Origin: Chromatiales bacterium
GTDB taxonomy: Bacteria > Pseudomonadota > Gammaproteobacteria > UBA6429 > Thiohalophilaceae
Assembly (NCBI GenBank): GCA_027032075.1
Contig: JALVOC010000089.1
Coordinates: forward strand, 124,001 to 188,000
DNA length: 64,000 nucleotides
Reading direction: 5' to 3'
The notes under the pieces are model-generated. The model searched no databases. It worked only from the letters and a program-made list of their open reading frames with translations, and was not told the DNA's origin. The translations under genes were made by a program, and so were the position numbers. Below, one piece after another: positions 9,215 to 18,478 of the stretch. Within the stretch, counting starts at the first letter, position 1, and each line of letters starts with the position of its first letter.

Positions 9215-10598
9215 ATCTCATCAGGCAGTCTGGGTAAAAGGTCTGGCTGGCATGCAGGAAAAGCTTGCGGATGTCGAGTCACTCGTGGTCGAAGGGCAGT
9301 TGAATCGTATGGTGGGCCTTACTATCGAGGCGGTGGGTTGTCAGGCTGTTATCGGAGCCCGCTGCCTGGTTGAAAGCCAGGAAGGGGATGACATCGAAGC
9401 GGAAGTTGTCGGTTTCGCCGGGGATCGTCTCTACCTGATGCCGACGGGAAATATCCAGGGAATACACCCCAATGCCAGGGTAACTCCGACTGAGCGTGTG
9501 TATGAAGCGCCCGTAGGCGAAGCCGTGCTTGGAAGAGTGCTGGATGGTGCCGGACAGCCACTGGATGAAAAGGGTGTTTTGAAATTGCCTGAACGTGTCC
9601 CCTTGAGCGGCCGGCCGATTAATCCCCTTGAGCGTGCGCCGATACGCACTCCGCTCGATGTGGGTGTGCGTGCTATCAATGCCTTGTTAAGCGTTGGGCG
9701 CGGTCAGCGAATGGGCCTGTTTGCCGGCAGTGGTGTGGGTAAGAGCGTATTGCTGGGAATGATGACACGCTACACCACCGCAGATGTGATCGTTGTTGGC
9801 CTGATTGGTGAACGTGGCCGGGAAGTAAAGGAATTTATTGACAATATTCTTGGAGAAGAGGGAATGCGTCGTGCGGTTGTGGTGGCGGTTCCTGCGGATC
9901 AAACACCGGTAATGCGTATGCATGGTGCTTTTCTTGCAACGAGTATTGCCGAGTATTTTCGTGATCAAGGCAAACATGTGTTGTTACTCATGGACTCGCT
10001 AACCCGCTTTGCCCAGGCGCAACGGGAGATTGCCCTGGCAATTGGAGAACCGCCGGTAACCAAAGGCTACCCGCCGTCGGTATTTGCACACCTGCCACAA
10101 CTGGTTGAGCGTGCCGGGAATGGAAAACCGGAGAGGGGCTCGATTACGGCATTTTATACCGTGCTGGTTGAAGGGGATGATCAACAGGATCCGATAGCGG
10201 ATGCGGCACGGGCCATTCTTGACGGGCATGTGGTGTTGTCGCGGGAATTGGCTGAAGCCGGTCATTACCCGGCAATCGACGTGGAAGCCTCCATCAGCAG
10301 GGTGATGACGGAGATTGTGACGCCTGAACATATTAACCGGGTTCACCGGTTTAAACAACTGTATTCCCTCTATCAGTCCAATCGTGACTTGATCAGTGTT
10401 GGCGCCTATACACAAGGTAACGATGCCAGAATCGATGAAGCCATCGCGATGCATCCTTTGCTGAATGCTTTCCTGCGTCAGGACATGTATCAACCAATGG
10501 ATTGGCAACAAAGCCTGGAGCAGTTGAATGAATTGATGCAGGCAGAAGTCCCGGCAACATCTGCTGATCAGACTGAACAGCCGATGATCTCGATATGA
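9207..10598 (+). CDS. fliI: FliI, flagellum-specific export ATPase
   Basis: A 463-residue F1-beta-like ATPase with Walker [16 protein letters not shown], the Walker B/DELSEED-type region ([24 protein letters not shown]) and the type III ATPase signature TKGYPPSVF. The start is set at ATG 9207, which overlaps the fliH stop as ATGAATAA. The frame stays open upstream to 9090, but that part lies inside fliH and gives an atypical N-terminus. It energises export of rod, hook and filament subunits. No anomalies. Confidence 0.95.
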   Translation: MNKSHQAVWVKGLAGMQEKLADVESLVVEGQLNRMVGLTIEAVGCQAVIGARCLVESQEGDDIEAEVVGFAGDRLYLMPTGNIQGIHPNARVTPTERVYEAPVGEAVLGRVLDGAGQPLDEKGVLKLPERVPLSGRPINPLERAPIRTPLDVGVRAINALLSVGRGQRMGLFAGSGVGKSVLLGMMTRYTTADVIVVGLIGERGREVKEFIDNILGEEGMRRAVVVAVPADQTPVMRMHGAFLATSIAEYFRDQGKHVLLLMDSLTRFAQAQREIALAIGEPPVTKGYPPSVFAHLPQLVERAGNGKPERGSITAFYTVLVEGDDQQDPIADAARAILDGHVVLSRELAEAGHYPAIDVEASISRVMTEIVTPEHINRVHRFKQLYSLYQSNRDLISVGAYTQGNDARIDEAIAMHPLLNAFLRQDMYQPMDWQQSLEQLNELMQAEVPATSADQTEQPMISI

Positions 10599-10611
10599 AC
10601 AGGGTTGCCAG

Positions 10612-11079
10612 ATGACACGGAAAAACAAGTCGCAGCGCATCAAACCAATCAGGGATTTGGCATTGTCGCGTGAACATACCGCAGCACGCCTTTTAGGGAA
10701 TTCACGCAAGGCAATGCTGGATTGTCAGAAGCGTTTGCGGGAGCTGGCTGCCTTCCGGGAAGAATATGCCCAGCAGTTACGACAGGCTGGAGAGGGGGGG
10801 ATCAACGGTAGCACGCTGCAAACCTTTCAGCATTATATCAATCAGCTGGATGCCGCTATCAGTCAACAGCGCCAGCAACTCGCCCAGGCTGAGGACAACT
10901 GTCTTAACCATACCCGTCACTGGCAGGAAATGCATCGCCGCACACGGATCCTGGACAAAACCATTCATCGCATGCAGCTGAACGAAAAACGCATTGTTTT
11001 ACGCCGTGAGCAGCGGGAACAGGATGATCTCATACAGAATCGCCACAGCCATCCATCACGCAGGCACAAGAAAGATTAA
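10612..11079 (+). CDS. fliJ: FliJ, flagellar export protein
   Basis: A 155-residue, highly charged helical protein (RIKPIRDLALSREHTAARLL...) predicted to form one long coiled coil, as FliJ does inside the FliI hexamer. It follows fliI by 13 nt. The C-terminus is basic (HPSRRHKKD). Sequence conservation of FliJ is low, so the call relies on coiled-coil character, size and invariant gene order. A copy of the dispersed repeat begins just after its stop. Confidence 0.85.
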   Translation: MTRKNKSQRIKPIRDLALSREHTAARLLGNSRKAMLDCQKRLRELAAFREEYAQQLRQAGEGGINGSTLQTFQHYINQLDAAISQQRQQLAQAEDNCLNHTRHWQEMHRRTRILDKTIHRMQLNEKRIVLRREQREQDDLIQNRHSHPSRRHKKD

Positions 11080-11080
11080 T

Positions 11081-11130
11081 TACGTGTCCTGATGCCCCGT
11101 GGCTCAAACGGAGTGGTATTCGGAACACTT
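11081..11130 (+). repeat. Dispersed repeat, degenerate copy 1 (fliJ-fliK gap)
   Basis: GGTATTCGGAACACTT at 11115-11130 matches the ends of the other copies (36091-36386, 43996-44075, 60130-60187). CCTGATGC at 11088-11095 matches the internal word CCTGATGCGAAACC. The left end (GTGTCC at 11084-11089) is degenerate. The copy separates fliJ from the fliK promoter. Confidence 0.7.
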
Positions 11131-11193
11131 GGTTATGCTTCTGCATGCGCCCTTATTGACATTAATAATGTCATCAGGATTAAGTCTTTTGCC

Positions 11194-11209
11194 TGGCACA
11201 CACTTTGCA
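11194..11209 (+). promoter_or_regulatory. Sigma-54 promoter of fliK
   Basis: TGGCACACACTTTGCA is a near-perfect sigma-54 -24/-12 element (TGGCAC, then TTGCA with exact 10-nt GG-GC spacing). It lies about 38 nt before the fliK start. It gives fliK its own RpoN-dependent transcription, separate from fliEFGHIJ. Confidence 0.88.
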
Positions 11210-11246
11210 TTTTTGCAGATGCATGAAATAAATTTGTGAGGCGAAA

Positions 11247-12308
11247 ATGTCTGATTCAATGCCGGTATTATTATCGGCGACAACACCACAAAACAGTCAA
11301 AACGGCCAGCCGGGTGAAGCGACAGCCGATGGCGGGCAGGAGACGGTCAATCTCTTTTCCGGTTTGCTCAACGGTTTTCTGCTGGATCCGGGACTATTCT
11401 CCACGCAAGCCGGAGGACGGACGGAAGGAGACGAAAGCGAAACTTTGAATCTCGCGGATGATCCTGCTGACGGCAAATCCTTGCCGCCTGGGGCGGCACC
11501 CATTGCCTGGGGTATGCTGATGATCTGGAATGAAGCGGAACCGCCCGGCAACAACCAGGGTACTGTTCCTGCTGGCGTTACCGCTGTAACTAACATCCCT
11601 TCCGATAAAGGACCGCAAGCAATTTCACCTGTGTATCAGCAAATGCTGGCAGCGAGCGCCCGTGGAAGCAGTGACGGAAACGGTTCGGGTTTACCTGATA
11701 TTGGCAAGGCATTTACGCTGCAACTGGAGAACCAGTTCGCAGAGCAGCCCGCTGTGAGCCTGAACCATGAGCCAATCACGCAAACTGCCGCGACAACGCA
11801 TCCCGTCGCATTGCAGCCCACGGCGAATCTCGTTGCGAATACGCATATGCGGAATGAAATTGCGACAAGCAGCATACCGGTCCCGCCACAACACGATGCC
11901 TGGGGGCAGGCTCTGGGTGATCGGCTGCAATGGATGGTGGGACAAAATCTGCAACAGGCTGAAATACGTCTTGACCCACCGGAACTTGGTGCGCTGGAAA
12001 TCAAGATCGTAATGCACAAGGATGCTGCTCAGATTAATTTTGTTACCCATCACCACCAGGTCAAGGATGCGGTGGAGGCAGCCACGCCACGGCTGCGTGA
12101 AATGTTCAGTGACATGGGATTGTCCCTTGGTGACGTGAATGTCTCGCAGGAATCTTTTACACAGCAACAAATGGCGGACAACCATGCAGGGATGTTTCGG
12201 GATCGGATTGAGGAAGTGGCTCAGGAGGAGGGTGAAGGCACCAGCGGGGCCATCCGGCAAACCGAGCCCATTCACACAGGCTCGGGCCTGCTTGATATCT
12301 ACGCCTGA
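11247..12308 (+). CDS. fliK: FliK, flagellar hook-length control protein
   Basis: A 353-residue secreted ruler. The long N-terminal two thirds is low-complexity and rich in G, N, P, T and Q. The C-terminal Flg_hook domain (about residues 220-310, LGDRLQWMVGQNLQQAEIRL then PPELGALEIKI) is clear. That domain switches FlhB specificity once the hook is complete. GAGG precedes the ATG by about 6 nt. The gene has its own sigma-54 promoter and stands alone. The fliL-fliR genes that usually follow are absent here. Confidence 0.88.
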   Translation: MSDSMPVLLSATTPQNSQNGQPGEATADGGQETVNLFSGLLNGFLLDPGLFSTQAGGRTEGDESETLNLADDPADGKSLPPGAAPIAWGMLMIWNEAEPPGNNQGTVPAGVTAVTNIPSDKGPQAISPVYQQMLAASARGSSDGNGSGLPDIGKAFTLQLENQFAEQPAVSLNHEPITQTAATTHPVALQPTANLVANTHMRNEIATSSIPVPPQHDAWGQALGDRLQWMVGQNLQQAEIRLDPPELGALEIKIVMHKDAAQINFVTHHHQVKDAVEAATPRLREMFSDMGLSLGDVNVSQESFTQQQMADNHAGMFRDRIEEVAQEEGEGTSGAIRQTEPIHTGSGLLDIYA

Positions 12309-12944
12309 GCGCTTTCCGCAAATCAAAGGCATCGCCACGATAAATGTGGCCGGCTTTGCCGCACGCCTGTATCACTCCAGCCGGGACGAGCATCGAATTT
12401 GTTGGCCCTGTCACCCAAAGAGTGATTAAGCGCAGTAATACCTTTCCGGTTTGTTCTGTGGCGGTGTCTCTCGATGCGGGAGTCCGTTTATACAAGCACT
12501 TTTAGTGGGGGCAGGAATACAGCACATCTGCGCGATAAAACTGTCAAGAAAGGAGAATTTACTCAAGTTTTGTCTTGCGGGGCCGAAAAAAAGTGCGACA
12601 GGACAGTAAGTAAGGCGGCATGCCAGACTCCGGCATCGGGGTAAAAGAGACTGAATTGATGTTTCCAGGACATAACAGTGTTTTTTCAGAACCCACAGCC
12701 AACTCAGGGAAGGTGGAGCCGGATGAGCGAATGCAGAAGATGGCCACACTCATGGAAGACATTATGTGTTTAAACGCAAACAGGGAACAGGCCGGCCGCA
12801 ACTCCCAGCGAACATCAGTTCTCAATACATTTTTTGTTATCACCGTAACGGCAAGTGCAGATTACCGGTGGCCGCCCGTAGTGAGTGGCAATCCCGGTTT
12901 GGCAATGCTTATCCAACTTCAATATATAAAGCGAGTACCATAAG
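12309..12944. other. 636-bp gap between fliK and cheY
   Basis: No convincing gene. The best plus-strand frame (12620-12943) has no Shine-Dalgarno and unremarkable composition. A small inverted repeat (GCCAC/GTGGC near 12332-12354) is too weak to call a terminator. A promoter for the chemotaxis operon must lie here or upstream, but I see no good sigma-28 or sigma-54 match. Confidence 0.5.
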
Positions 12945-13307
12945 ATGGCGAAGATTCTGGCAGTCGATGACTCTACTTCCATGCGACAAATGGTGACCTT
13001 TACGCTGAAAGGCGCAGGTTATGAGGTGGTCGAAGCAGCGGATGGTGTTGAAGCTTTGGACAAAGCCAAAGCACAGAAATTTGACCTCGTCCTGTCGGAC
13101 GTAAATATGCCCAAGATGGATGGCATAACCCTGATCAGGGAATTACGCACCTTGCCCGCTTTCAAGTTCACGCCGATTTTGATGCTGACAACCGAAAGTA
13201 CTGGCGAAAAGAAACAGGAAGGCAAGGCCGCTGGCGCAACAGGATGGATTGTAAAACCCTTTAACCCCGAACAATTGTTGGCAACGATCAACAAGGTATT
13301 GGGTTAA
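12945..13307 (+). CDS. cheY: CheY-type single-domain response regulator
   Basis: A 120-residue stand-alone receiver with the acidic pocket (VDDS), the phosphoacceptor Asp at about 52 (SDVNMPKMDG), the conserved Thr (MLTTES) and Lys (VKPFNP). It begins the chemotaxis operon directly upstream of cheA, so it is the likely CheA phosphoacceptor. The sequence resembles CheY of cluster-type systems in which CheY precedes CheA. Whether this copy or another binds the FliM switch cannot be told here. No cheZ follows. Confidence 0.9.
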   Translation: MAKILAVDDSTSMRQMVTFTLKGAGYEVVEAADGVEALDKAKAQKFDLVLSDVNMPKMDGITLIRELRTLPAFKFTPILMLTTESTGEKKQEGKAAGATGWIVKPFNPEQLLATINKVLG

Positions 13308-13324
13308 CACCCCAGGGGGATGCC

Positions 13325-15382
13325 ATGTCAATTGATGTCTCACAGTTTCTCGAAACCTTTTATGAAGAGAGCTTCGAAGGTCTGGATACCATGGAGTCGG
13401 AACTGTTGGGTCTCGATGTCGGTGCCGCGGATTCCGAAACCATTAATACCATCTTTCGTGCCGCGCATTCGATCAAGGGTGGAAGCGGTACTTTTGGTCT
13501 GAATGCGGTTGCCGATTACACCCACCTGATGGAAACACTGCTGGATGAAATGCGCGATGGCAGACGTCAGGTGACAGAAGAAGCGGTAAATATCTTACTC
13601 TCTTCAGTCGATGTCCTGCGCGAGATGCTGACCGCCTTACGGGCAAATTCTGAACTTGAGGTGGATCGAATCAGCGAGGCACAACAACAATTAGAGGCTT
13701 TGTTGGGGACGGCAGGTGCCGACAGTGCCGCAGAAGTGGAAAGTGGCCAGAATAACAAGGACTCTGCAGAACGCGGATGGCGAATTTCCTTTAAACCGCA
13801 TTTGCGCCTGTTCAAGACAGGCAATGATCCCGCAAGAATTTTTCGTGAACTGCAGGCACTGGGTGACCTTACTGTACAAATGGATGCTTCGGATCTGCCG
13901 GAATATTCATACCTTGATCCTGAGGAGAGTTATCTGCAGTGGGAACTGGAGTTGAAAGGCGACATCAAACGCGAAGCGCTTGATGACGTCTTTGCCTGGG
14001 TGGAAGACGATTGTGTCATCAACATCACTCCGTTGGAGCCGGAAGAGTCAGAACAGGGTTCCGCTGAAGAAGCAGATAAAACGGAAGTGGCAGCCGTTGC
14101 AGTGAAAACCGTCGAACGGCGTGTGGGTGAGCGCCGTCAGGAAAACAGACGCAAGGGAGATCGGCGCGGGAGTGCCAACAATGAAAGCACTTCAATCCGT
14201 GTCGGGATTAACAAGGTCGATGCAGTGATCAATCTTGTGGGTGAGCTTGTAATCACGCAGTCGATGTTGAGTACCCTCGGAAAAGACTTCAACATGAAAA
14301 AGATCAACAAACTTCTGGAGGGTCTGGATCAGCTCGAACTGAATACACGTGAATTGCAGGAACAGGTGATGCGCATGCGCATGATGCCTATCAGTTTTGC
14401 CTTTCAACGCTTCCCGCGCCTGGTCCATGACCTGAGTCAGAAAATGGGGAAAAAGATAGAGCTGAAAATGAGTGGTGAACAGACCGAACTGGATAAAACC
14501 GTGATTGAAAAGATCGGTGATCCTCTGGTGCACCTGGTGCGCAACAGTTTGGATCACGGGATTGAATCACCCCAGCAGCGCAAGGAAGCCGGCAAACCCG
14601 AAACAGGGATATTATCGCTGCATGCCTACCACCAGGGTGGGAATATCGTGATTGAGGTGGCGGACGATGGTGCCGGCCTGAATGCAGAGAAAATTCTTGC
14701 CAAGGCGATACAGCAGGGAATTGTTCAGGAAGATGTGCAACTTGAAGAGGAACAGATTTACGAACTTATCATGTTGCCTGGTTTTTCCACCGCGGAGAAA
14801 GTCAGCGATGTTTCCGGACGCGGCGTTGGTATGGATGTGGTGGTGCGGAATATCCAGAGTCTGGGCGGCAGCCTGGAGGTTACTTCCGAAGCGGGGAAAG
14901 GCTCAAAATTTATAATTCGGCTCCCGCTGACACTGGCGATACTCGACGGCCAGACGGTAGCGGTGGGAGATGAAGACTATATTGTCCCGCTTATTTCCAT
15001 TATCGAATCCATTCAGGTAACGGGGGACATGTTCCACACGGTGGCTGGAAAAGGCGAGACTTTTCGCTTGCGTGATGAACATTTACCAATCATCCGCCTG
15101 CACGAAATATTCGGTGGTAACCCCAATACCACCGAATTGACCGAGGGGTTACTGGTGGTGGTGGAAGGCGAAGGGCGAAAAGTCGGTTTGTTCGTAGACG
15201 ATTTAAAAGGACAGCAGCAGGTTGTGATCAAGTCACTGGAAGCAAATTATAAAAAAGTGGATGGCATTTCCGGTGCAACCATACTTGGGGACGGTTCTGT
15301 TGCACTGATACTGGATATTCCCGGACTGATTCGTTTGTCCAACCAGCATGCGACAGACGACAAATTCAAAAAGATTGCATAA
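13325..15382 (+). CDS. cheA: CheA, chemotaxis histidine kinase
   Basis: A 685-residue kinase. The Hpt (P1) domain carries His48 (FRAAHSIKGGSGTF). A P2-like region spans about 155-245 (WRISFKPHLRLFKTGNDPARIF), followed by a basic linker (RRQENRRKGDRRG). The P3 dimerisation helices, the P4 ATPase (HLVRNSLDHGIE; DDGAGL; SGRGVGMDVV) and the C-terminal CheW-like P5 domain follow. All catalytic motifs are intact. It lies 17 nt after cheY and 10 nt before cheW, and should signal from both downstream receptors to CheY and CheB. Confidence 0.96.
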   Translation: MSIDVSQFLETFYEESFEGLDTMESELLGLDVGAADSETINTIFRAAHSIKGGSGTFGLNAVADYTHLMETLLDEMRDGRRQVTEEAVNILLSSVDVLREMLTALRANSELEVDRISEAQQQLEALLGTAGADSAAEVESGQNNKDSAERGWRISFKPHLRLFKTGNDPARIFRELQALGDLTVQMDASDLPEYSYLDPEESYLQWELELKGDIKREALDDVFAWVEDDCVINITPLEPEESEQGSAEEADKTEVAAVAVKTVERRVGERRQENRRKGDRRGSANNESTSIRVGINKVDAVINLVGELVITQSMLSTLGKDFNMKKINKLLEGLDQLELNTRELQEQVMRMRMMPISFAFQRFPRLVHDLSQKMGKKIELKMSGEQTELDKTVIEKIGDPLVHLVRNSLDHGIESPQQRKEAGKPETGILSLHAYHQGGNIVIEVADDGAGLNAEKILAKAIQQGIVQEDVQLEEEQIYELIMLPGFSTAEKVSDVSGRGVGMDVVVRNIQSLGGSLEVTSEAGKGSKFIIRLPLTLAILDGQTVAVGDEDYIVPLISIIESIQVTGDMFHTVAGKGETFRLRDEHLPIIRLHEIFGGNPNTTELTEGLLVVVEGEGRKVGLFVDDLKGQQQVVIKSLEANYKKVDGISGATILGDGSVALILDIPGLIRLSNQHATDDKFKKIA

Positions 15383-15392
15383 GGAGGTAAAC

Positions 15393-15962
15393 ATGACGGC
15401 ATCCAATGCAGCAGAATCGATAGTACAAGGAACCGATGAGAAGAATCCCGCCGGCACGGAAAGCGGTGGTTCGCAATATCTGACCTTTGTTTTATCGGGA
15501 GAAACCTACGGCGTCGACATTCTGCGGGTGCAGGAAATCAAGGGATGGACGCCGGTAACGCGCATCCCGAACACGCCTGATTATATGCAGGGCGTGCTGA
15601 ATTTGCGGGGCACCATTGTCCCGATTGTCGACATGCGCATGCGTTTTAACCTGGAAAGGATTGAGTATACGCCGATTACCGTGATCATTGTCCTTTCAAT
15701 CAAAAGCGAGAGTGGCGACAGGGTTATAGGCCTGGTAGTTGACAGTGTTTCGGATGTCATCAATGTTGAGAGTGAAAACATCAAACCCACTCCGGATTTC
15801 GGAGATGGTCTGAATACGGAATTCATCAATGGTCTGGCAACCGGTGGTGAACGCATGGTGATGCTGCTGGACGTGGACAAGCTCCTGTCGGTGGATGAAA
15901 TACAGGTTTTGTCCGATGCCAGCGAAGAGACAGAACAAAATGCCGACAAGCCGGATGATTAA
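15393..15962 (+). CDS. cheW: CheW, chemotaxis coupling protein
   Basis: A 189-residue CheW. A roughly 28-residue acidic or neutral N-terminal extension precedes the CheW fold (YLTFVLSGETYGVDILRVQE; NLRGTIVPIVDMR). An acidic tail (ASEETEQNADKPDD) follows. The start is fixed by AAGGAGG at 15381-15387, which overlaps the cheA stop. It bridges CheA to the receptors encoded next. Confidence 0.95.
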   Translation: MTASNAAESIVQGTDEKNPAGTESGGSQYLTFVLSGETYGVDILRVQEIKGWTPVTRIPNTPDYMQGVLNLRGTIVPIVDMRMRFNLERIEYTPITVIIVLSIKSESGDRVIGLVVDSVSDVINVESENIKPTPDFGDGLNTEFINGLATGGERMVMLLDVDKLLSVDEIQVLSDASEETEQNADKPDD

Positions 15963-15993
15963 TTGCAGCGGGATTAAAGATGAGGGTTAACAA

Positions 15994-18420
15994 ATGAACA
16001 TACTGGCAAACCTGAGTATCAGAATCAAGATCTTACTGATATTGTTATTACCGATTACGGGACTGGTTCTGTTCTCCTTTATTCTCGTGACGGAGAAGGC
16101 TCGGGTTGTTAACGAGATAGAGCAGATAGAGCCACTGGTGCAACTGGCTGTCAAAGCAAGTGCCCTGGTACATGAGACCCAGCGGGAAAGAGGTATGACG
16201 GCCGGGTTTTTGGGAAGTAAAGGCATAAAGTTCGCCAACGAACTTCCCGCTCAGCGCAAAAGAACCGATGAGAGACGCGCCGCTCTCGATTTGTTTCTGA
16301 GTGAGTTCGATAAACAGAATTACAGTGATGAATTTATCAGCGATCTTGATTCGGTGTTGAAAAAGCTGGAAGAGATTGAGGCAAAACGTAAATCCATAAG
16401 CAGTCTGAAAATATCCATTGGTGATGCGATTGGATATTATTCTGGTGTAAATCATCATTTTCTTTCGTTGGTGGAACAAATAAGCGGGATGACTCACAAT
16501 GGTGATATTGCACAAAAACTGAATACCTACGCAAATTTCCTCGAAGGCAAGGAGCGGGCGGGGATCGAACGCGCCGTACTTACCAATACCTTTGCCAGAG
16601 ATGACTTTGCTGCCGGCATGTACCGGAAATTCAGCAATCTGGTGGCAGAACAGAAAACGTATACCAATGTTTTTCTTTCGCTTGCCGATAAAAATGCAAA
16701 AGCATTTTATCGAAAGACCATGAATGATCCGCTGGTTGCGGAAGTGGAGCGCATGCGCAAAGCGGCTTTTACCGCAAATGCAAAATTGCGCTTGATAAAT
16801 CAGTTGCAATCGCAGATGGGTTATGGCGGCATGATCCACATGTTCAAGAACTACATCCTGCGTGGATCGCAAAAGTATGTCGACGGCTTTAATTCCAGAT
16901 ATCAGGCGGTGAATGAAATTCTTGACCGCTATATCTCGCTCGATGGGGTTTCCGAAAGTGCAAAAAAGGATATCAGCAGCATAAGGGCGATAGCCGAAAA
17001 ATACCGGCAGGAGTTGCAGGCGGCGGCCGCGATGCAGAAACAGGGATTATCGCCTGCACAGATTGATGGCAGAATCAAGATTAACGACAAGCCGGCATTG
17101 CATGCGATTAAAAATCTGGGTAAGGGCAATTTCGGCGTTGATCCGGTTTACTGGTTCAAGACACAGAGCGGCAAGATTGATTTGCTTAAGAAGGTAGAGG
17201 ATTGGTTGTCGGATGATCTTTTGAAGTATACCGATGAACTGCACACCGCGTCCGTTACCACGCAGATCTTCTATCTTGTGATATCTGTTCTTATCGGCCT
17301 GGTGGCGATAATTATGGCGGTATTCATCGCCAGAAATATTACCTCGTCCCTGAACAAGGCGCTGGAGGCACTTACAGATATTGCAGAAGGAGAAGGCGAT
17401 CTGACCAGGCGCCTGGATATCGTTGGTAAGGATGAAATCGCAAAACTGGCCAATGCATTTAACAAGTTTGCCGGAAAGATCGAAGCGTTGATCAGAGAGG
17501 TGAAACAGGCTGTCGCAACGATATATACGTCAAGTAATGAAATTGCGGCAGGGAATGCCAATCTTTCCCAGCGTACCGAAGAACAGGCTTCCTCCCTCGA
17601 GGAAACCGCTTCCAGCATGGAGGAGATGACCTCAACGGTAAAACAAAATGCAGATAATTCCCGCCAGGCAAACCAGTTGGCCGCAGGCGCAAGAGAACAG
17701 GCGGAAGAAGGCGGCAAGGTCGTTACCGATGCGGTGGCCGCAGTCAGTGAGATTAATGTTGCCAGCAAAAAAATTGCAGACATCATCGGGGTGATTGATG
17801 AAATTGCATTTCAAACGAATCTGCTGGCTTTGAATGCAGCTGTCGAGGCGGCCCGCGCCGGTGAGCAAGGGCGTGGTTTTGCAGTTGTCGCTGGTGAGGT
17901 GCGCACCCTCGCAGGCCGCAGTGCTGAAGCAGCGAAACAGATCAAGGGATTGATCACTGACAGTGTTGAAAAAGTGGAACAGGGCGCGGAGCTGGTGGAT
18001 GCCTCGGGGCAGACATTACAGAAGATTGTCACCAGTGTGAAAAAGGTAACTGACATCATGTCGGAGATTGCCGCAGCCAGTCAGGAGCAGGCCAGCGGTA
18101 TCGACGAGGTCAACAAGGCTGTGATGCAGATGGACGAGATGACCCAGCAGAATGCGGCGCTGGTGGAAGAAGCCGCTTCTGCAAGTATGTCCATGCAGGA
18201 ACAGGCAAAAAATCTGGCCTCCTTGGTTGGACAGTTCAAGATCAGTGATGATGTCAAACTGACAGAAACCAAAAAATCCGTGACCCCCCCCAGGAAGCAG
18301 ACAGCAGCAACTCCACCACCTGCTGCCGAGCCTGTCAGTAAACCGACCAGTAGCAGTGCATCCAAGAAGGTGACACAGGCCGGAAACGATCTGGATGACA
18401 GTGAATGGGAAGAGTTCTAG
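15994..18420 (+). CDS. Methyl-accepting chemotaxis protein with NIT sensor domain and CheR tether
   Basis: An 808-residue transmembrane receptor. TM1 is near residues 12-32. The large periplasmic region has the nitrate/nitrite-sensing (NIT) signature (HETQRERGMTAGFLGSKG near 62-80). TM2 is near 425-447, followed by HAMP (about 448-500) and a signalling domain whose hairpin tip is [21 protein letters not shown] proline/serine-rich linker ends in EWEEF, matching the NWETF-type pentapeptide that tethers CheR, and cheR lies in the same cluster. The ligand (nitrate/nitrite in some NIT proteins) is inference. Its signalling domain is almost identical to that of the next receptor. Confidence 0.92.
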   Translation: MNILANLSIRIKILLILLLPITGLVLFSFILVTEKARVVNEIEQIEPLVQLAVKASALVHETQRERGMTAGFLGSKGIKFANELPAQRKRTDERRAALDLFLSEFDKQNYSDEFISDLDSVLKKLEEIEAKRKSISSLKISIGDAIGYYSGVNHHFLSLVEQISGMTHNGDIAQKLNTYANFLEGKERAGIERAVLTNTFARDDFAAGMYRKFSNLVAEQKTYTNVFLSLADKNAKAFYRKTMNDPLVAEVERMRKAAFTANAKLRLINQLQSQMGYGGMIHMFKNYILRGSQKYVDGFNSRYQAVNEILDRYISLDGVSESAKKDISSIRAIAEKYRQELQAAAAMQKQGLSPAQIDGRIKINDKPALHAIKNLGKGNFGVDPVYWFKTQSGKIDLLKKVEDWLSDDLLKYTDELHTASVTTQIFYLVISVLIGLVAIIMAVFIARNITSSLNKALEALTDIAEGEGDLTRRLDIVGKDEIAKLANAFNKFAGKIEALIREVKQAVATIYTSSNEIAAGNANLSQRTEEQASSLEETASSMEEMTSTVKQNADNSRQANQLAAGAREQAEEGGKVVTDAVAAVSEINVASKKIADIIGVIDEIAFQTNLLALNAAVEAARAGEQGRGFAVVAGEVRTLAGRSAEAAKQIKGLITDSVEKVEQGAELVDASGQTLQKIVTSVKKVTDIMSEIAAASQEQASGIDEVNKAVMQMDEMTQQNAALVEEAASASMSMQEQAKNLASLVGQFKISDDVKLTETKKSVTPPRKQTAATPPPAAEPVSKPTSSSASKKVTQAGNDLDDSEWEEF

Positions 18421-18478
18421 AGCGGTTGCAAGGCGCACGGAGTAATAATGTAGTTAACACATTTGAAGGGATTGCAAG

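Noticed and set aside
12620-12943. 107-codon plus-strand frame before cheY
   Set aside because: No Shine-Dalgarno, no recognisable domain, and several overlapping frames of similar length; treated as non-coding.
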